From Pelomonas cellulosilytica (GTDB taxonomy: Bacteria > Pseudomonadota > Gammaproteobacteria > Burkholderiales > Burkholderiaceae_C): 64,000 nucleotides of DNA. The first letter of the stretch is position 1, and each line of letters opens with the position of its first letter. The DNA lies in NCBI RefSeq assembly GCF_021353265.1, contig NZ_JAJTWU010000006.1, positions 62,001 through 126,000 of the forward strand, written 5' to 3'. A program made the position numbers and the translations under genes. The notes beneath the pieces were generated by a model. That model made no database searches. It worked only from the letters and a program-made list of their open reading frames with translations, and was not told the DNA's origin. Shown piece by piece: positions 16,864-25,523 of this stretch.

Positions 16864-19800
16864 TGCGCCGCCTGCTGGCCTCGTTCGCGCTGCTGCTCCT
16901 GGCGCTGCCGCTGCAGGCCGCCGCGGCCGCCTATAGCCTGCCCGGCAACCCGCCGCCGGGTTGCACCGGCAGCAACAGCAGCTACACCTGCGCCGCACTG
17001 ACGCTGGCCTACGGCGACACGCTGGCAGTCAACGCACCCAAACCCGCCACGCTGACCATCAATGGCAACCTCAGCACCGACACCTCGCAGGTCAACACCG
17101 CCGGCGCTGCCAGCGACCTGACGCTCGTCGTCAACGGCACGCTGACGCTGGGCTACCAGGCCCGGATCACCGCCAACATCACCGCCACGAGCGTCAATGA
17201 TGGCGGGGGCGGCAGCGTCGTCATCACCGGCAACCTGGCTGCCACCGGCGGCAACGTCACGCTGGGCTACCTGACCACCGTCAGCGGCAACCTATCCACC
17301 ACCGGCGCCGGCACGCTGACCACGCCGCAGAACGGCAGCATCGGCGGCAACGTCTCGGCCGGCTCCGGCGCCATCGGCATCAGCCAGGTCACGTCCGTGG
17401 CAGGCAGCGTCACGGGCAGCGGGCCCATCAGCGTCGGCCAGGGCGCGGTGGTGTCGGGCAATGTCGCCACGTCGTCCGGCACGGTGGACCTGGCCTACCA
17501 GGCCCGTGTCAACGGCAACGTCAGCGGCCCCGGCGCCATCACATTGGGCCAGGACAGCGTGGTGGGCGGCAGCGTGACTGGCGGCGCCGGCAACGTCTCG
17601 GTGGGCTACGCCGCCAGCATCGCCGGACCCGTCACGACGAGCACCGGCACCATCGACCTGGCGCAGAACGCGATGGCTTCGGCCTGCGTCAAGTCCACCG
17701 CCAGCGCGGGCATCACGCTGGGCTACCAGAGCCGGGCGAACAGCGTCTGCTGCGGCGGCGCGAGCTGCAGCAACAGCTGTGTCGTCAACAACTCCACCTA
17801 CGCGATGCCCGCGCTGTGCGCCGCCAGCGCGCCGACGCTGCTGGCCGACTACCGCATGGATGAGTTGCCCGCCTGGAACGGCACGGCCGCCGAGGTCAAG
17901 GACAGCAGCGGCAACGGTTACAACGGCCAAGCTGCCACCGCTGCGGCCGGCACGCCGGTGGCCACCACGCTGAGCGGCTCACCCGCCCATGGCACGACGG
18001 CCGCGGGCAGCTGTGGCTACGGCGTCTTCAACCGCGCGACGCCCAGCGCCACGCATGCCTATGTTCAGCTGCCCGGCAGCTTCCCGGCGTTGTCCGGCAA
18101 CTTCAGCGTGGTGGCCTGGGTGCGCAGCAGCACGCCGGCGCAGCCGCACCAGCGCGTCATCGCGCGCGACGACAACCAGGACGGCTGGGCGCTGAGCCTG
18201 GGGGACGCAGGGACGCCGTCACTGCGCCTGTTCAACCGCAACGTCTCCGCCACCGGCAGCGTCACGGTGGCCGGCAGCAACGGCACCGGCGCCACGACGG
18301 GCAACTGCGCCAGCGGTACTTTCTGTCTCGACAGCGCACCGGTGTTCGCGGCCGACACCTGGTATTACGTCGCCGCGCTGGTGGACACGACTGGCCAGCA
18401 AGTGCAGATCCTCGTCTACAGCGCCGGCGGCACGCTGCTGGCCAGCGCCAGCTCGGCCTACAGCGGCACCTGGCGCGCGGGAACCGGCGGCACGACGCTG
18501 GGCGGCGAGTCCGCCAGCTCCAGCGAGGGCGTGCAACCCACCTTTCACTTCAACGGCAACATCGACGAACTGCAGGTGTACAACGGGCTGCTCACGCCCG
18601 CCGCCATCGCCAGCCAGTTGGCCCGCTCGCGCAGCTGCCCGGCCGTCGGCAGCTTCAGTGTGAGCGGCACCGGCAGCGCTTCCACCTGCACGCCGCAGAC
18701 GCTCACCATCGCCGTGCGCGACATCAACGGCAACGTGCTGACGAACTACACCGGCACCGTCCAGCTCTCCACGAGCAGCGGCCGTGGCGACTGGAGCGCC
18801 GGCGCCGGCCCGGCGCCGGCGGGCGGCCTCGCGACCGGCGCCCCCAACAGCGGCCTGGCGAGCTACACCTTCGCGACGGGTGACGCCGGCGTCGTCAAGC
18901 TGCGGCTGGCCCACAGCTTGGGGCAGAACCTCACCGTCACTGTCGTCGACGTTGCCGTGCCCGCGTCCAGCAGCACATCGGCCGTCATCGGCTATCGCGA
19001 CAATGCCTTTGTCTGGACCGAGGCGGTGCCCGGTGGCTTCGTGGCCGTCGCGGGCCGGCCGCATGGCCTGCGTGTCTCGATACTCAAGCGCGACCCGACA
19101 ACCGGCGTCTGTGGCATCGCGACCGACTACACGGGCAACCGCGCCGTCAAGCTGTGGCGCACCGACAGCGGCGGCCCCTGGGCGGCGCCCGGCGTCGTCA
19201 GCCCAGCGCTCGCCGTCATCCCCGCGGCGCGCCCGGCCGCCAACAACCTGACGCTGGGCTTCAATGCCGGCGTGGCCGGTTTCGACCTCGCGACGGGCGA
19301 CGTCGGCAAGTACGCCTTCAGCCTCGACGACGATTCGCTCGGCGGCGCCGCCACGACCGCCAGCGGCACGAGCGCCGAGCTGACCGTGCGGCCGTTCACG
19401 CTGGCCATCACGGGGCTCACCGCCGGCAGCACCGCCAACCCGGGCGGCAGCGCGGCGAAGGACGCCATCTTCGCCAAGGCAGGCGCGCCGTTCTCGGCCA
19501 GCGTCACCGCCTACCGCTGGAGCAGTGGCGCCGACAGCAACAACGACGGCGTGCCCGACGCGGGCGTCACGCTGGCCCAGGTGTCGGCCGGCGGTCCGAC
19601 GCCGGGCTTCAACGCCAGCGTCGCGCTGACGCCGCTGGCCGACTCGCAGACGCCCGCGGGCAGCGCTGGCGGCGTGCTCGGCACGTTAGGCAACAACGTG
19701 CTGAGCGGCTTCAGCAACGGCACGGCCACCGCAGCCGGGCTGACCTACAGCGAGGTCGGCAGCTTCCAGCTCAACACGTCGGCCGTGACGGGCAACTACC

Positions 19801-20852
19801 TGGCCACAGCCGGCCTCAACCTCGACGCGCTGGTCTTCGATGCCGCCGGCCAACAGCAGCCGCGCGTGGGGCGCTTCATTCCGGCGGGCTTCGCGCTCAG
19901 CAGCCCAAGCTATGTCCACCGCGTCGACCTCGGCTGCACGGTCGCCTCCACCTTCACCTACCTGGGCGAGAACTTCCGCCTGGCCTTCACGCTGACCGCG
20001 CAAAACGCCAGCGGCGGCACGACGCAGAACTACGCCGGCAGCTTCGCGCGGCTGGACCTGGCGCTGCCCGGCAGCTTCAAGCTGGCCGGCATCGCGGGCA
20101 CGACGGTGTTCAAGACCGGCAACGGCCGGCTCGCGACCGTGCGCAGCAACGGCAGCTGGCGCCAGGGCGTCGCCGACGTGAAGCTGGATGCCAGCGCAGG
20201 GCGCGCGGCAACGCCCGACGGCCCCTTCAATGCTGACTTCGGAATCGCCGCAGTGGACGGCGATGGCGTCGGCATGCTGGCGCCCAACCTCGACACCGAC
20301 AGCCCAGCCGACGGGGTCGATGCGGTCCGCGTCGGCACAATCCCTCTGCGCTTCGGGCGTCTGCGGCTCCAGAATGGCATCGCACCCGCCAACCGGACGC
20401 TGGCCCTGCCGCTGGATGCCCAGTACTGGAACGCCACGGCCTCGGCCTTCAACACCAACACCTTGGATTCCTGCACCCGCGTCAGCGCCGCGAACCTCAG
20501 CTTCGGCAACCTGCGCAGGACGCTGGAGGCCAGCGATGCCGCCATGGCGGGCCCGTCGGTGACGGTGGCGCAGGGCAAGAGCAGCTTGCTGCTGGCCGCG
20601 CCGGCGGCGGGCCATGTCGGCACGTTGGACGTGGCCGTCGCGCTGGACGCTGCCACGCCGCCCGCCGATGCCTCGTGCCTCAAAACGCAGACCGGCTGGA
20701 CGCCCGCCAAGGCCGCGACCGGCGGCGCCGGCCTCGCCGCGCTGCGCGGCGCGTGGTGCGGAAGCTCGGCCACCAGCGACCCGGCCGCCAGGGCCACCTG
20801 GGGCCTGGTCCGCGGCGCCAACGGCGTCATCTACCAGCGGGAGAACTACTGA
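16860..20852 (+). CDS. mshQ: MshQ-like surface protein with solenoid, LamG and DUF6701 regions
   Basis: Secreted protein of 1330 residues. A signal peptide (1 to about 22) is followed by a Gly/Ser/Thr/Asn/Val-rich solenoid (about 65-300), a Cys-rich link (SVCCGGASCSNSC), a LamG-like domain (about 327-593: LLADYRMDELPAWNG to GNIDELQVYNGLLTP) and Ig-like/DUF6701-type beta domains to the C-terminus. MshQ is the last gene of the pilin block in Vibrio MSHA loci and may serve as a tip or surface adhesin; this function is inferred. LamG domains commonly bind sugars. ATG 16860 overlaps the mshP stop; ATG 16863 is an alternative. Confidence 0.85.
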   Translation: MMRRLLASFALLLLALPLQAAAAAYSLPGNPPPGCTGSNSSYTCAALTLAYGDTLAVNAPKPATLTINGNLSTDTSQVNTAGAASDLTLVVNGTLTLGYQARITANITATSVNDGGGGSVVITGNLAATGGNVTLGYLTTVSGNLSTTGAGTLTTPQNGSIGGNVSAGSGAIGISQVTSVAGSVTGSGPISVGQGAVVSGNVATSSGTVDLAYQARVNGNVSGPGAITLGQDSVVGGSVTGGAGNVSVGYAASIAGPVTTSTGTIDLAQNAMASACVKSTASAGITLGYQSRANSVCCGGASCSNSCVVNNSTYAMPALCAASAPTLLADYRMDELPAWNGTAAEVKDSSGNGYNGQAATAAAGTPVATTLSGSPAHGTTAAGSCGYGVFNRATPSATHAYVQLPGSFPALSGNFSVVAWVRSSTPAQPHQRVIARDDNQDGWALSLGDAGTPSLRLFNRNVSATGSVTVAGSNGTGATTGNCASGTFCLDSAPVFAADTWYYVAALVDTTGQQVQILVYSAGGTLLASASSAYSGTWRAGTGGTTLGGESASSSEGVQPTFHFNGNIDELQVYNGLLTPAAIASQLARSRSCPAVGSFSVSGTGSASTCTPQTLTIAVRDINGNVLTNYTGTVQLSTSSGRGDWSAGAGPAPAGGLATGAPNSGLASYTFATGDAGVVKLRLAHSLGQNLTVTVVDVAVPASSSTSAVIGYRDNAFVWTEAVPGGFVAVAGRPHGLRVSILKRDPTTGVCGIATDYTGNRAVKLWRTDSGGPWAAPGVVSPALAVIPAARPAANNLTLGFNAGVAGFDLATGDVGKYAFSLDDDSLGGAATTASGTSAELTVRPFTLAITGLTAGSTANPGGSAAKDAIFAKAGAPFSASVTAYRWSSGADSNNDGVPDAGVTLAQVSAGGPTPGFNASVALTPLADSQTPAGSAGGVLGTLGNNVLSGFSNGTATAAGLTYSEVGSFQLNTSAVTGNYLATAGLNLDALVFDAAGQQQPRVGRFIPAGFALSSPSYVHRVDLGCTVASTFTYLGENFRLAFTLTAQNASGGTTQNYAGSFARLDLALPGSFKLAGIAGTTVFKTGNGRLATVRSNGSWRQGVADVKLDASAGRAATPDGPFNADFGIAAVDGDGVGMLAPNLDTDSPADGVDAVRVGTIPLRFGRLRLQNGIAPANRTLALPLDAQYWNATASAFNTNTLDSCTRVSAANLSFGNLRRTLEASDAAMAGPSVTVAQGKSSLLLAAPAAGHVGTLDVAVALDAATPPADASCLKTQTGWTPAKAATGGAGLAALRGAWCGSSATSDPAARATWGLVRGANGVIYQRENY
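17230..17710 (+). repeat. About eight 18-19-residue solenoid repeats in MshQ
   Basis: Units such as PISVGQGAVVSGNVATSSG, TVDLAYQARVNGNVSGPG, AITLGQDSVVGGSVTGGAG and NVSVGYAASIAGPVTTSTG follow one another. Each has an aromatic Tyr or a Gln at the same position, in the order Y, Q, Q, Q, Y, Q, Y, Q. The pattern resembles the bactofilin-type beta-solenoid. DNA periodicity is about 54-57 bp. Confidence 0.75.
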
Positions 20853-21847
20853 TGCGCTGGCCCTGGACACGGCGCCGCAGCGCCCACCGCCTTCTTTTAC
20901 GCCGCGTGGGCCACGGCCCGCAACATGCCTTCGTGCTGACCGACGGCGCTTCCGGTGAACAGCCCGCGCGCCTGCTGCGCTGGGGCCTGTTGGCTGAGCC
21001 TGCGCCCATCGCGGCCGGCGAGGCCATCGCGCTGCTGGACCCCGGCGACTACCAGATCCTCAGGGTCGACGCGCCCAACGTGCCACCCGACGAACTGAAG
21101 GCGGCGGCACGCTGGCAGATCAAGGAACTGGTGGACGTGGACATCGCCGAACTGACGCTGGACGTCATGCACGTCGGCGGCGACACCGAGCGTCCTCACA
21201 CGACGGCGCCCCGCCATCTGTTCGTCGTGGCCGCGCGCAGCCGCGCGATCCAGTCGTTGACGGGCAGCGCCGCCGCCGTGACATCCCAGATCGGCGTCGT
21301 CGACGTGTGGGAGACGGCCCTGCGCAACCTGCTCAGTGCGCAGGCGCGTGCCGATGACCTGGCCACGCGGGCCTGCGCGGCCGTGCTGATCGACGAGGGC
21401 CATTGCCTGCTGGTCGTCTGCGCCGGCGACGAGCTGTACTACACGCGGCGCCTCGACGGCGATCACAAGCTGCTGGCCCGGGCCCGCAACGGTACGGATG
21501 AGGCCAGCCCCGCCGAACTGCCGCTGGGTTTCGAGTACCAGCCGGGCGGCGACTTCGACGCGTCCGAGGAGTCGCCACTGGTCGTGGAGCTGCAACGCTC
21601 CATCGACGTCTGGGAGCGCAGCTGGCCCGAGCTGCCGCTGGCGCGGCTGTACGTCGCCACGGCGCGCCATGGCACCGAGATCGCCACCCTGATCCAGCGC
21701 GAGCTGGGCCTGCGCACGCTGGCGCTGGATCCGCTCGCGGCCTTTGCCCCGGGTGCGCCGGCCCCCGAGGGCGATGCCGCCCGCGCGCTGGCCGCCTGCC
21801 TGCCGCTGCTGGGCGCGGCGCTGCGCGCCGAGACCCGCCAGCTCTGA
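20852..21847 (+). CDS. mshI: MSHA biogenesis protein MshI (PilM-like)
   Basis: Cytoplasmic actin-fold protein of 331 residues that, like PilM, anchors the inner-membrane PilN/PilO-type complex. Family blocks: LLDPGDYQILRVDAPNVPPD, ELKAAARWQIKELVDVDIAE and later AAVLIDEGHCLLVVCAGDEL. The start at 20852 overlaps the mshQ stop (TGATG). There is no signal peptide. It precedes the PilN-like gene by 67 bp. Confidence 0.9.
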   Translation: MRWPWTRRRSAHRLLLRRVGHGPQHAFVLTDGASGEQPARLLRWGLLAEPAPIAAGEAIALLDPGDYQILRVDAPNVPPDELKAAARWQIKELVDVDIAELTLDVMHVGGDTERPHTTAPRHLFVVAARSRAIQSLTGSAAAVTSQIGVVDVWETALRNLLSAQARADDLATRACAAVLIDEGHCLLVVCAGDELYYTRRLDGDHKLLARARNGTDEASPAELPLGFEYQPGGDFDASEESPLVVELQRSIDVWERSWPELPLARLYVATARHGTEIATLIQRELGLRTLALDPLAAFAPGAPAPEGDAARALAACLPLLGAALRAETRQL

Positions 21848-21914
21848 GAGACGCGATGCTGCCCGCCCACCCTTCCCGCATCCTCGCCCGCACCGGGCAG
21901 CCAGGTCTGCGCTG

Positions 21915-22589
21915 ATGGCCCAGCAGATCAATCTCCTCACGCCCATCCTGCTGACGCCCAGGCGCCACTTCTCGGCGCTCATGCTGCTGCAGGCCGCCGG
22001 CGTGCTGTTGGTGGCGGGTGTTGCGCTCGCGGCATGGCTGCAGCAGCGCGACCGCGCGGCCGAGCGCGATCACCAGCAGTTGCTGGCACGGCTCGCCGCG
22101 GAGCGGCAGTCGTTGGCCGTCGCGCGCGCCAACCTGCCCGCACCGCAGGACGCCGCAGCGCTGCAGCAGCAGGTCCTGGCCCTGGAAGCCGGCAATGCCG
22201 AGCGCGCCGCGTTGCTGCAGGCGCTGAGCGGGCACGCGGGCCGGCCCGGCCAGCGCCACTCCGACCTGCTCGACCTGCTCGCACGCAGCCTGCCGGCCCC
22301 GGCCTGGCTCGGCGAGCTGCGCTACACGCCTGGCCACGTGGAAATGGTGGGCGGCACGCTGGACACCGACGTGCTGCGCCCGTGGCTGGCGCAACTGGCA
22401 GCGCAACCGCTGCTGGCCGGTCAGGAGCTGTCGGCGCTTCGCGTGGAGCGGCTCGGTACGCCGACGGCCGAGGCCGGCAATCCGCCGCTGCTGGAAAACG
22501 GTGCCGCGCTGTCCGCCAGCGGCCTGCCGGTCTGGGCTTTCCGCGTCGTCAGCGAACCGGCCAGGCCGGCCTCGGGGGTACCGCGATGA
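21915..22589 (+). CDS. PilN-like pilus assembly protein
   Basis: Bitopic inner-membrane protein of 224 residues. The cytoplasmic N-terminus MAQQINLLTPILLTPRRHFS carries the INLL motif through which PilN binds PilM; one membrane segment follows (about 20-42), then a coiled-coil region (about 45-110) rich in Gln, Ala and Arg, and a periplasmic domain containing WLGELRYTPGHVEMVGGTL. The true start is ATG 21915; the longer frame is noncoding. It overlaps the next gene by ATGA. Confidence 0.87.
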   Translation: MAQQINLLTPILLTPRRHFSALMLLQAAGVLLVAGVALAAWLQQRDRAAERDHQQLLARLAAERQSLAVARANLPAPQDAAALQQQVLALEAGNAERAALLQALSGHAGRPGQRHSDLLDLLARSLPAPAWLGELRYTPGHVEMVGGTLDTDVLRPWLAQLAAQPLLAGQELSALRVERLGTPTAEAGNPPLLENGAALSASGLPVWAFRVVSEPARPASGVPR

Positions 22590-23317
22590 GCACCCCAACC
22601 TCCATCCACACGGCGCCGCTGCGCCGGCAGCTCGCGCCGCTAAAGGCTCGCTGGCAGCGCCAGGCCCGCCGCATCGACGCGCTGAGCCTGCGCGAGCGGG
22701 CCATCATGTTCCTCGGCATCGTTGCGGTGCTGGCCGCGCTCTTCGACACACTGGTGCTGACGCCGCTGTCCGCGCGCGCCCGCCAGCGTGGCGAGGCCGC
22801 GCAGCAGCAGGCCGCCGAAGTGGCCCAGCTGCGCGAGCAGTTCGTCGCCGACAGCCGCAACCACGGCGACCCAGGCGATGCGCTGCGCCGCCGCCTCGAC
22901 ACGGCCCGGGCCACGCGCGAGCGGCTGGACGCCGAGCTGCGTGCCGCCGGCTCGGCCGACGAAGGTGACGGGCTGCCCACCGTGCTGCAGCGGCTGCTGG
23001 CCCGCCAGCCCGGCCTCGTGCTGGAACGGCTGCGCCTGCTGGCCGACACGCCCGTCGCCTCGACATCCGGCGCCATGCCTGGCCCCGCGTCGGCCATGGC
23101 CGCCAGCGTGCGCACGACCACCGACATGCCAGCCCTGGCCTGGCAAGGCGTGGAGCTGCAGGTGCAGGGCCGCTATGGCGACCTGCAGCACTACGTGCAG
23201 GCGCTGGAGCGCCAGCTGCCTGGCCTTCGCTGGGGCGAAATGCGCCTGACCGCCGGCAGCGGCGACGAGCCGCCCCGCCTCACCGCGCAGGTCCACCTGT
23301 TGAAAGTGCAGCCATGA
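22586..23317 (+). CDS. mshJ: PilO-like protein (MshJ)
   Basis: Bitopic inner-membrane protein of 243 residues: basic cytoplasmic N-terminus, membrane segment near 42-62 (AIMFLGIVAVLAALFDTLVL), a coiled coil (about 68-125) and a C-terminal periplasmic domain with WQGVELQVQGRYGDLQHYVQ. This is the MshJ/PilO plan, pairing with the upstream PilN-like protein to form the alignment complex. It starts by ATGA overlap and overlaps mshK in the same way. Confidence 0.87.
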   Translation: MSTPTSIHTAPLRRQLAPLKARWQRQARRIDALSLRERAIMFLGIVAVLAALFDTLVLTPLSARARQRGEAAQQQAAEVAQLREQFVADSRNHGDPGDALRRRLDTARATRERLDAELRAAGSADEGDGLPTVLQRLLARQPGLVLERLRLLADTPVASTSGAMPGPASAMAASVRTTTDMPALAWQGVELQVQGRYGDLQHYVQALERQLPGLRWGEMRLTAGSGDEPPRLTAQVHLLKVQP

Positions 23318-23715
23318 GACCACCTGCAGGGCGCCCGCCGAGGCTGTCGCCCGTCATCGCGACGCTGCTGCTCGCCGCCCTGCCGGCCACGGCCCAGCAG
23401 ACCGCCCGCGACCCGACCGCGCTGCCGCCGTCGCTGCGCAGCGCGATGGCGGCAGCGGCAGCTTCCGCGCCGGCCGGCGCCAACGCAGCAGACACCGCCA
23501 TCCGGCAGGTCGTTTTCGTACAGGGCCGCGGCTACGTCGTGCAGCGCGGCCGGCGCTACGGCGTAGGCGAGCTGCTGGACGGCGCTCGCATCGAGCGCGT
23601 CACCGAGCAGGCCGTCTGGCTGCGCGAGGGCGGCCAGCTGCGCCGTGAACCGCTGTATGGCGGCGTAGAGAAACGCCCGCCCGCCGCCAAGACATCCAAG
23701 GAGAAGCAGCCATGA
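23314..23715 (+). CDS. mshK: MshK-like periplasmic pilus protein
   Basis: Small exported protein of 133 residues. A signal peptide with AQQ near position 27-29 precedes an Ala-rich linker and a C-terminal domain (about 65-115) with VVFVQGRGYVVQRGRRYGVG, IERVTEQAVWLREG and a charged tail. Position between mshJ and mshL, and the short GspC/PilP-like beta domain, support MshK. Overlaps on both sides are ATGA. Confidence 0.8.
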   Translation: MRPPAGRPPRLSPVIATLLLAALPATAQQTARDPTALPPSLRSAMAAAAASAPAGANAADTAIRQVVFVQGRGYVVQRGRRYGVGELLDGARIERVTEQAVWLREGGQLRREPLYGGVEKRPPAAKTSKEKQP

Positions 23716-25523
23716 AGGCTCCCGTCCCCCAGGCAGCGCCAGTGGCATCGCCGCTGGCGCTGTGGCTGCAGCCCTGGCTGCTCGGCGCCACGGCGCTGCT
23801 GGCCGGCTGTGCCGACCGGCCGCTGCAGGTGGCACAACCCAGCCAGTCGATGCGCGAGGCGCTGCAGGCCCAGCGCGCCGCCCCGGTCCCGCCGGCCGCA
23901 GCCTCTGCACCGGAGGCCGTGGCCCTGCCAGTGCCGGCACCCGCACCGGCGCTGCCGCCTGAGCCGCGCTTCGACCTCATCGTCAACGGCGCCAATGCGC
24001 GCGACGTGTTTCTGTCCCTCGTCAGCGACACGCGCTACAGCATGCTGGTGCATCCGGCCGTGTCGGGCACGCTGTCCGTCACGCTCAAGGGCGTCACGCT
24101 GCGCGAATCGCTGGAGGCGATCCGCGAGGTCTACGGCTTCGACTACGCGATCGACGGGCGCCGCGTCACCGTGTTCCCGCCCACGCTGCAGACGCGCGTG
24201 TTCACGATCAATGCGCTGGCCCTGCAGCGCAGCGGACGCAGCGAGGTGCGCGTGAGCTCCGGCGCCGCGCCGGTCAGCAGCCAGAACGGCAGCGGCAACA
24301 CGCCGGCAGCGGCGGGCACCACCGGCGGCAGCAACACGGTGCTGCAGCAGGAAAGCAGCCAGCTCAGCACCAAAGTCGCCAATGACTTCTGGGCCGAGAC
24401 GGCCACCGCCCTGGCGGCACTGGTGGGCAACGGCGAGGGCCGCACCGTCATCACGAGCCCGCAGACGGGCACGGTTGCCGTCCGCGCGATGCCCGAGGAG
24501 CTGCGCCATGTCGAAGCCTGGCTCAAGGCCACGCGCATGGCGGTGGAGCGCCAGGTCATGCTGGAGGCCAAGATCGTCGAGGTCGAGTTGCGCGAGGGCT
24601 ACCAGAGCGGCATCGACTGGTCCAACATCGGCAGCCGCGGCGTCGTCGGCCAGACGAGCGTGAACCCGTCCATCCCGAGTGGCGTCAACAGCATCGTCAA
24701 CCCGCTGGTGAGCAACAGCCGCGGTTTCCCGACGCTGTCCACCGGCACGCAGCAGCCCTCCTGGTCGGACCTCATCCCCGTGCCGTCCGCCGGCGGCGGA
24801 ACGCTGGGTCTGGCGCTCACGCGTGGCGGCTTCCAGGCGCTGCTGAGCTTCATCGAGAGCCATGGCGACACGCAGATCCTGTCCAGCCCGCGTATCGCCA
24901 CGCTGAACAACCAGAAGGCCGTGCTGAAGGTCGGCACCGACGACTACTTCATCACCGGCATCAGCGGCAGCAACAGCAACAACGCCACCAGCAGCACCGG
25001 CACGACAGGCACCACCAACCAGATCCCGACGCTGACACTGACGCCCTTCTTCAGTGGCATTGCGCTGGACGTGACGCCGCAGATCGACGCGGCCGATACC
25101 ATCACGCTGCACATCCATCCGTCGGTGTCCAACGTGACCGAGAAGGTCAAGCAGGTGGACCTCGGCGCCATCGGCAACTTCCGCCTGCCGCTGGCCAGTG
25201 CCAGCGTCAACGAGACCGACACCGTCGTGCGCATCCCCGACGGCCACATCGTCGCCATCGGCGGGCTGATGCAGATGGAGGCGTCGCGCCGCGGCTCGGG
25301 CGTGCCGGGCGCCGACGGCAATCCGCTGACCTCCATGCTGTTCGGCAACCGCGCCAACAGCGGCCGCAAGCGCGAGCTGGTGGTGCTGATCAAGCCCAGC
25401 ATCATCCGCAGTGCGGAGGACTGGGAGCAGCACAACCGGCTCGTCAGCGAGTCGCTTGAAGACACCGAAAATCGCTCCCGTCGCGTCATCCGTGTGAACG
25501 CGGCTGAACCCAACACGAAATGA
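23712..25523 (+). CDS. mshL: MSHA outer-membrane secretin MshL
   Basis: Secretin of 603 residues that forms the outer-membrane channel for the pilus. The N-terminus ends in a lipobox LLAGC with Cys33, so it is probably a lipoprotein. The N0/secretin-TonB-type region includes LIVNGANARDVFLSLVSD and VSGTLSVTLKGVTLRESLEA; a Ser/Gly/Asn spacer follows; the secretin core has VMLEAKIVEVELREGYQSG, TQILSSPRIATLNNQKAVLK and IALDVTPQIDAADTITLHI, ending ELVVLIKPSIIRS. Its stop overlaps selD. Confidence 0.94.
   Translation: MKAPVPQAAPVASPLALWLQPWLLGATALLAGCADRPLQVAQPSQSMREALQAQRAAPVPPAAASAPEAVALPVPAPAPALPPEPRFDLIVNGANARDVFLSLVSDTRYSMLVHPAVSGTLSVTLKGVTLRESLEAIREVYGFDYAIDGRRVTVFPPTLQTRVFTINALALQRSGRSEVRVSSGAAPVSSQNGSGNTPAAAGTTGGSNTVLQQESSQLSTKVANDFWAETATALAALVGNGEGRTVITSPQTGTVAVRAMPEELRHVEAWLKATRMAVERQVMLEAKIVEVELREGYQSGIDWSNIGSRGVVGQTSVNPSIPSGVNSIVNPLVSNSRGFPTLSTGTQQPSWSDLIPVPSAGGGTLGLALTRGGFQALLSFIESHGDTQILSSPRIATLNNQKAVLKVGTDDYFITGISGSNSNNATSSTGTTGTTNQIPTLTLTPFFSGIALDVTPQIDAADTITLHIHPSVSNVTEKVKQVDLGAIGNFRLPLASASVNETDTVVRIPDGHIVAIGGLMQMEASRRGSGVPGADGNPLTSMLFGNRANSGRKRELVVLIKPSIIRSAEDWEQHNRLVSESLEDTENRSRRVIRVNAAEPNTK

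Noticed and set aside
23556-25433. 625-codon open frame antisense to mshL
   Set aside because: His/Ala/Arg-rich with no family motifs; it mirrors mshL codon pattern in GC-rich DNA, while mshL has the full secretin blocks.
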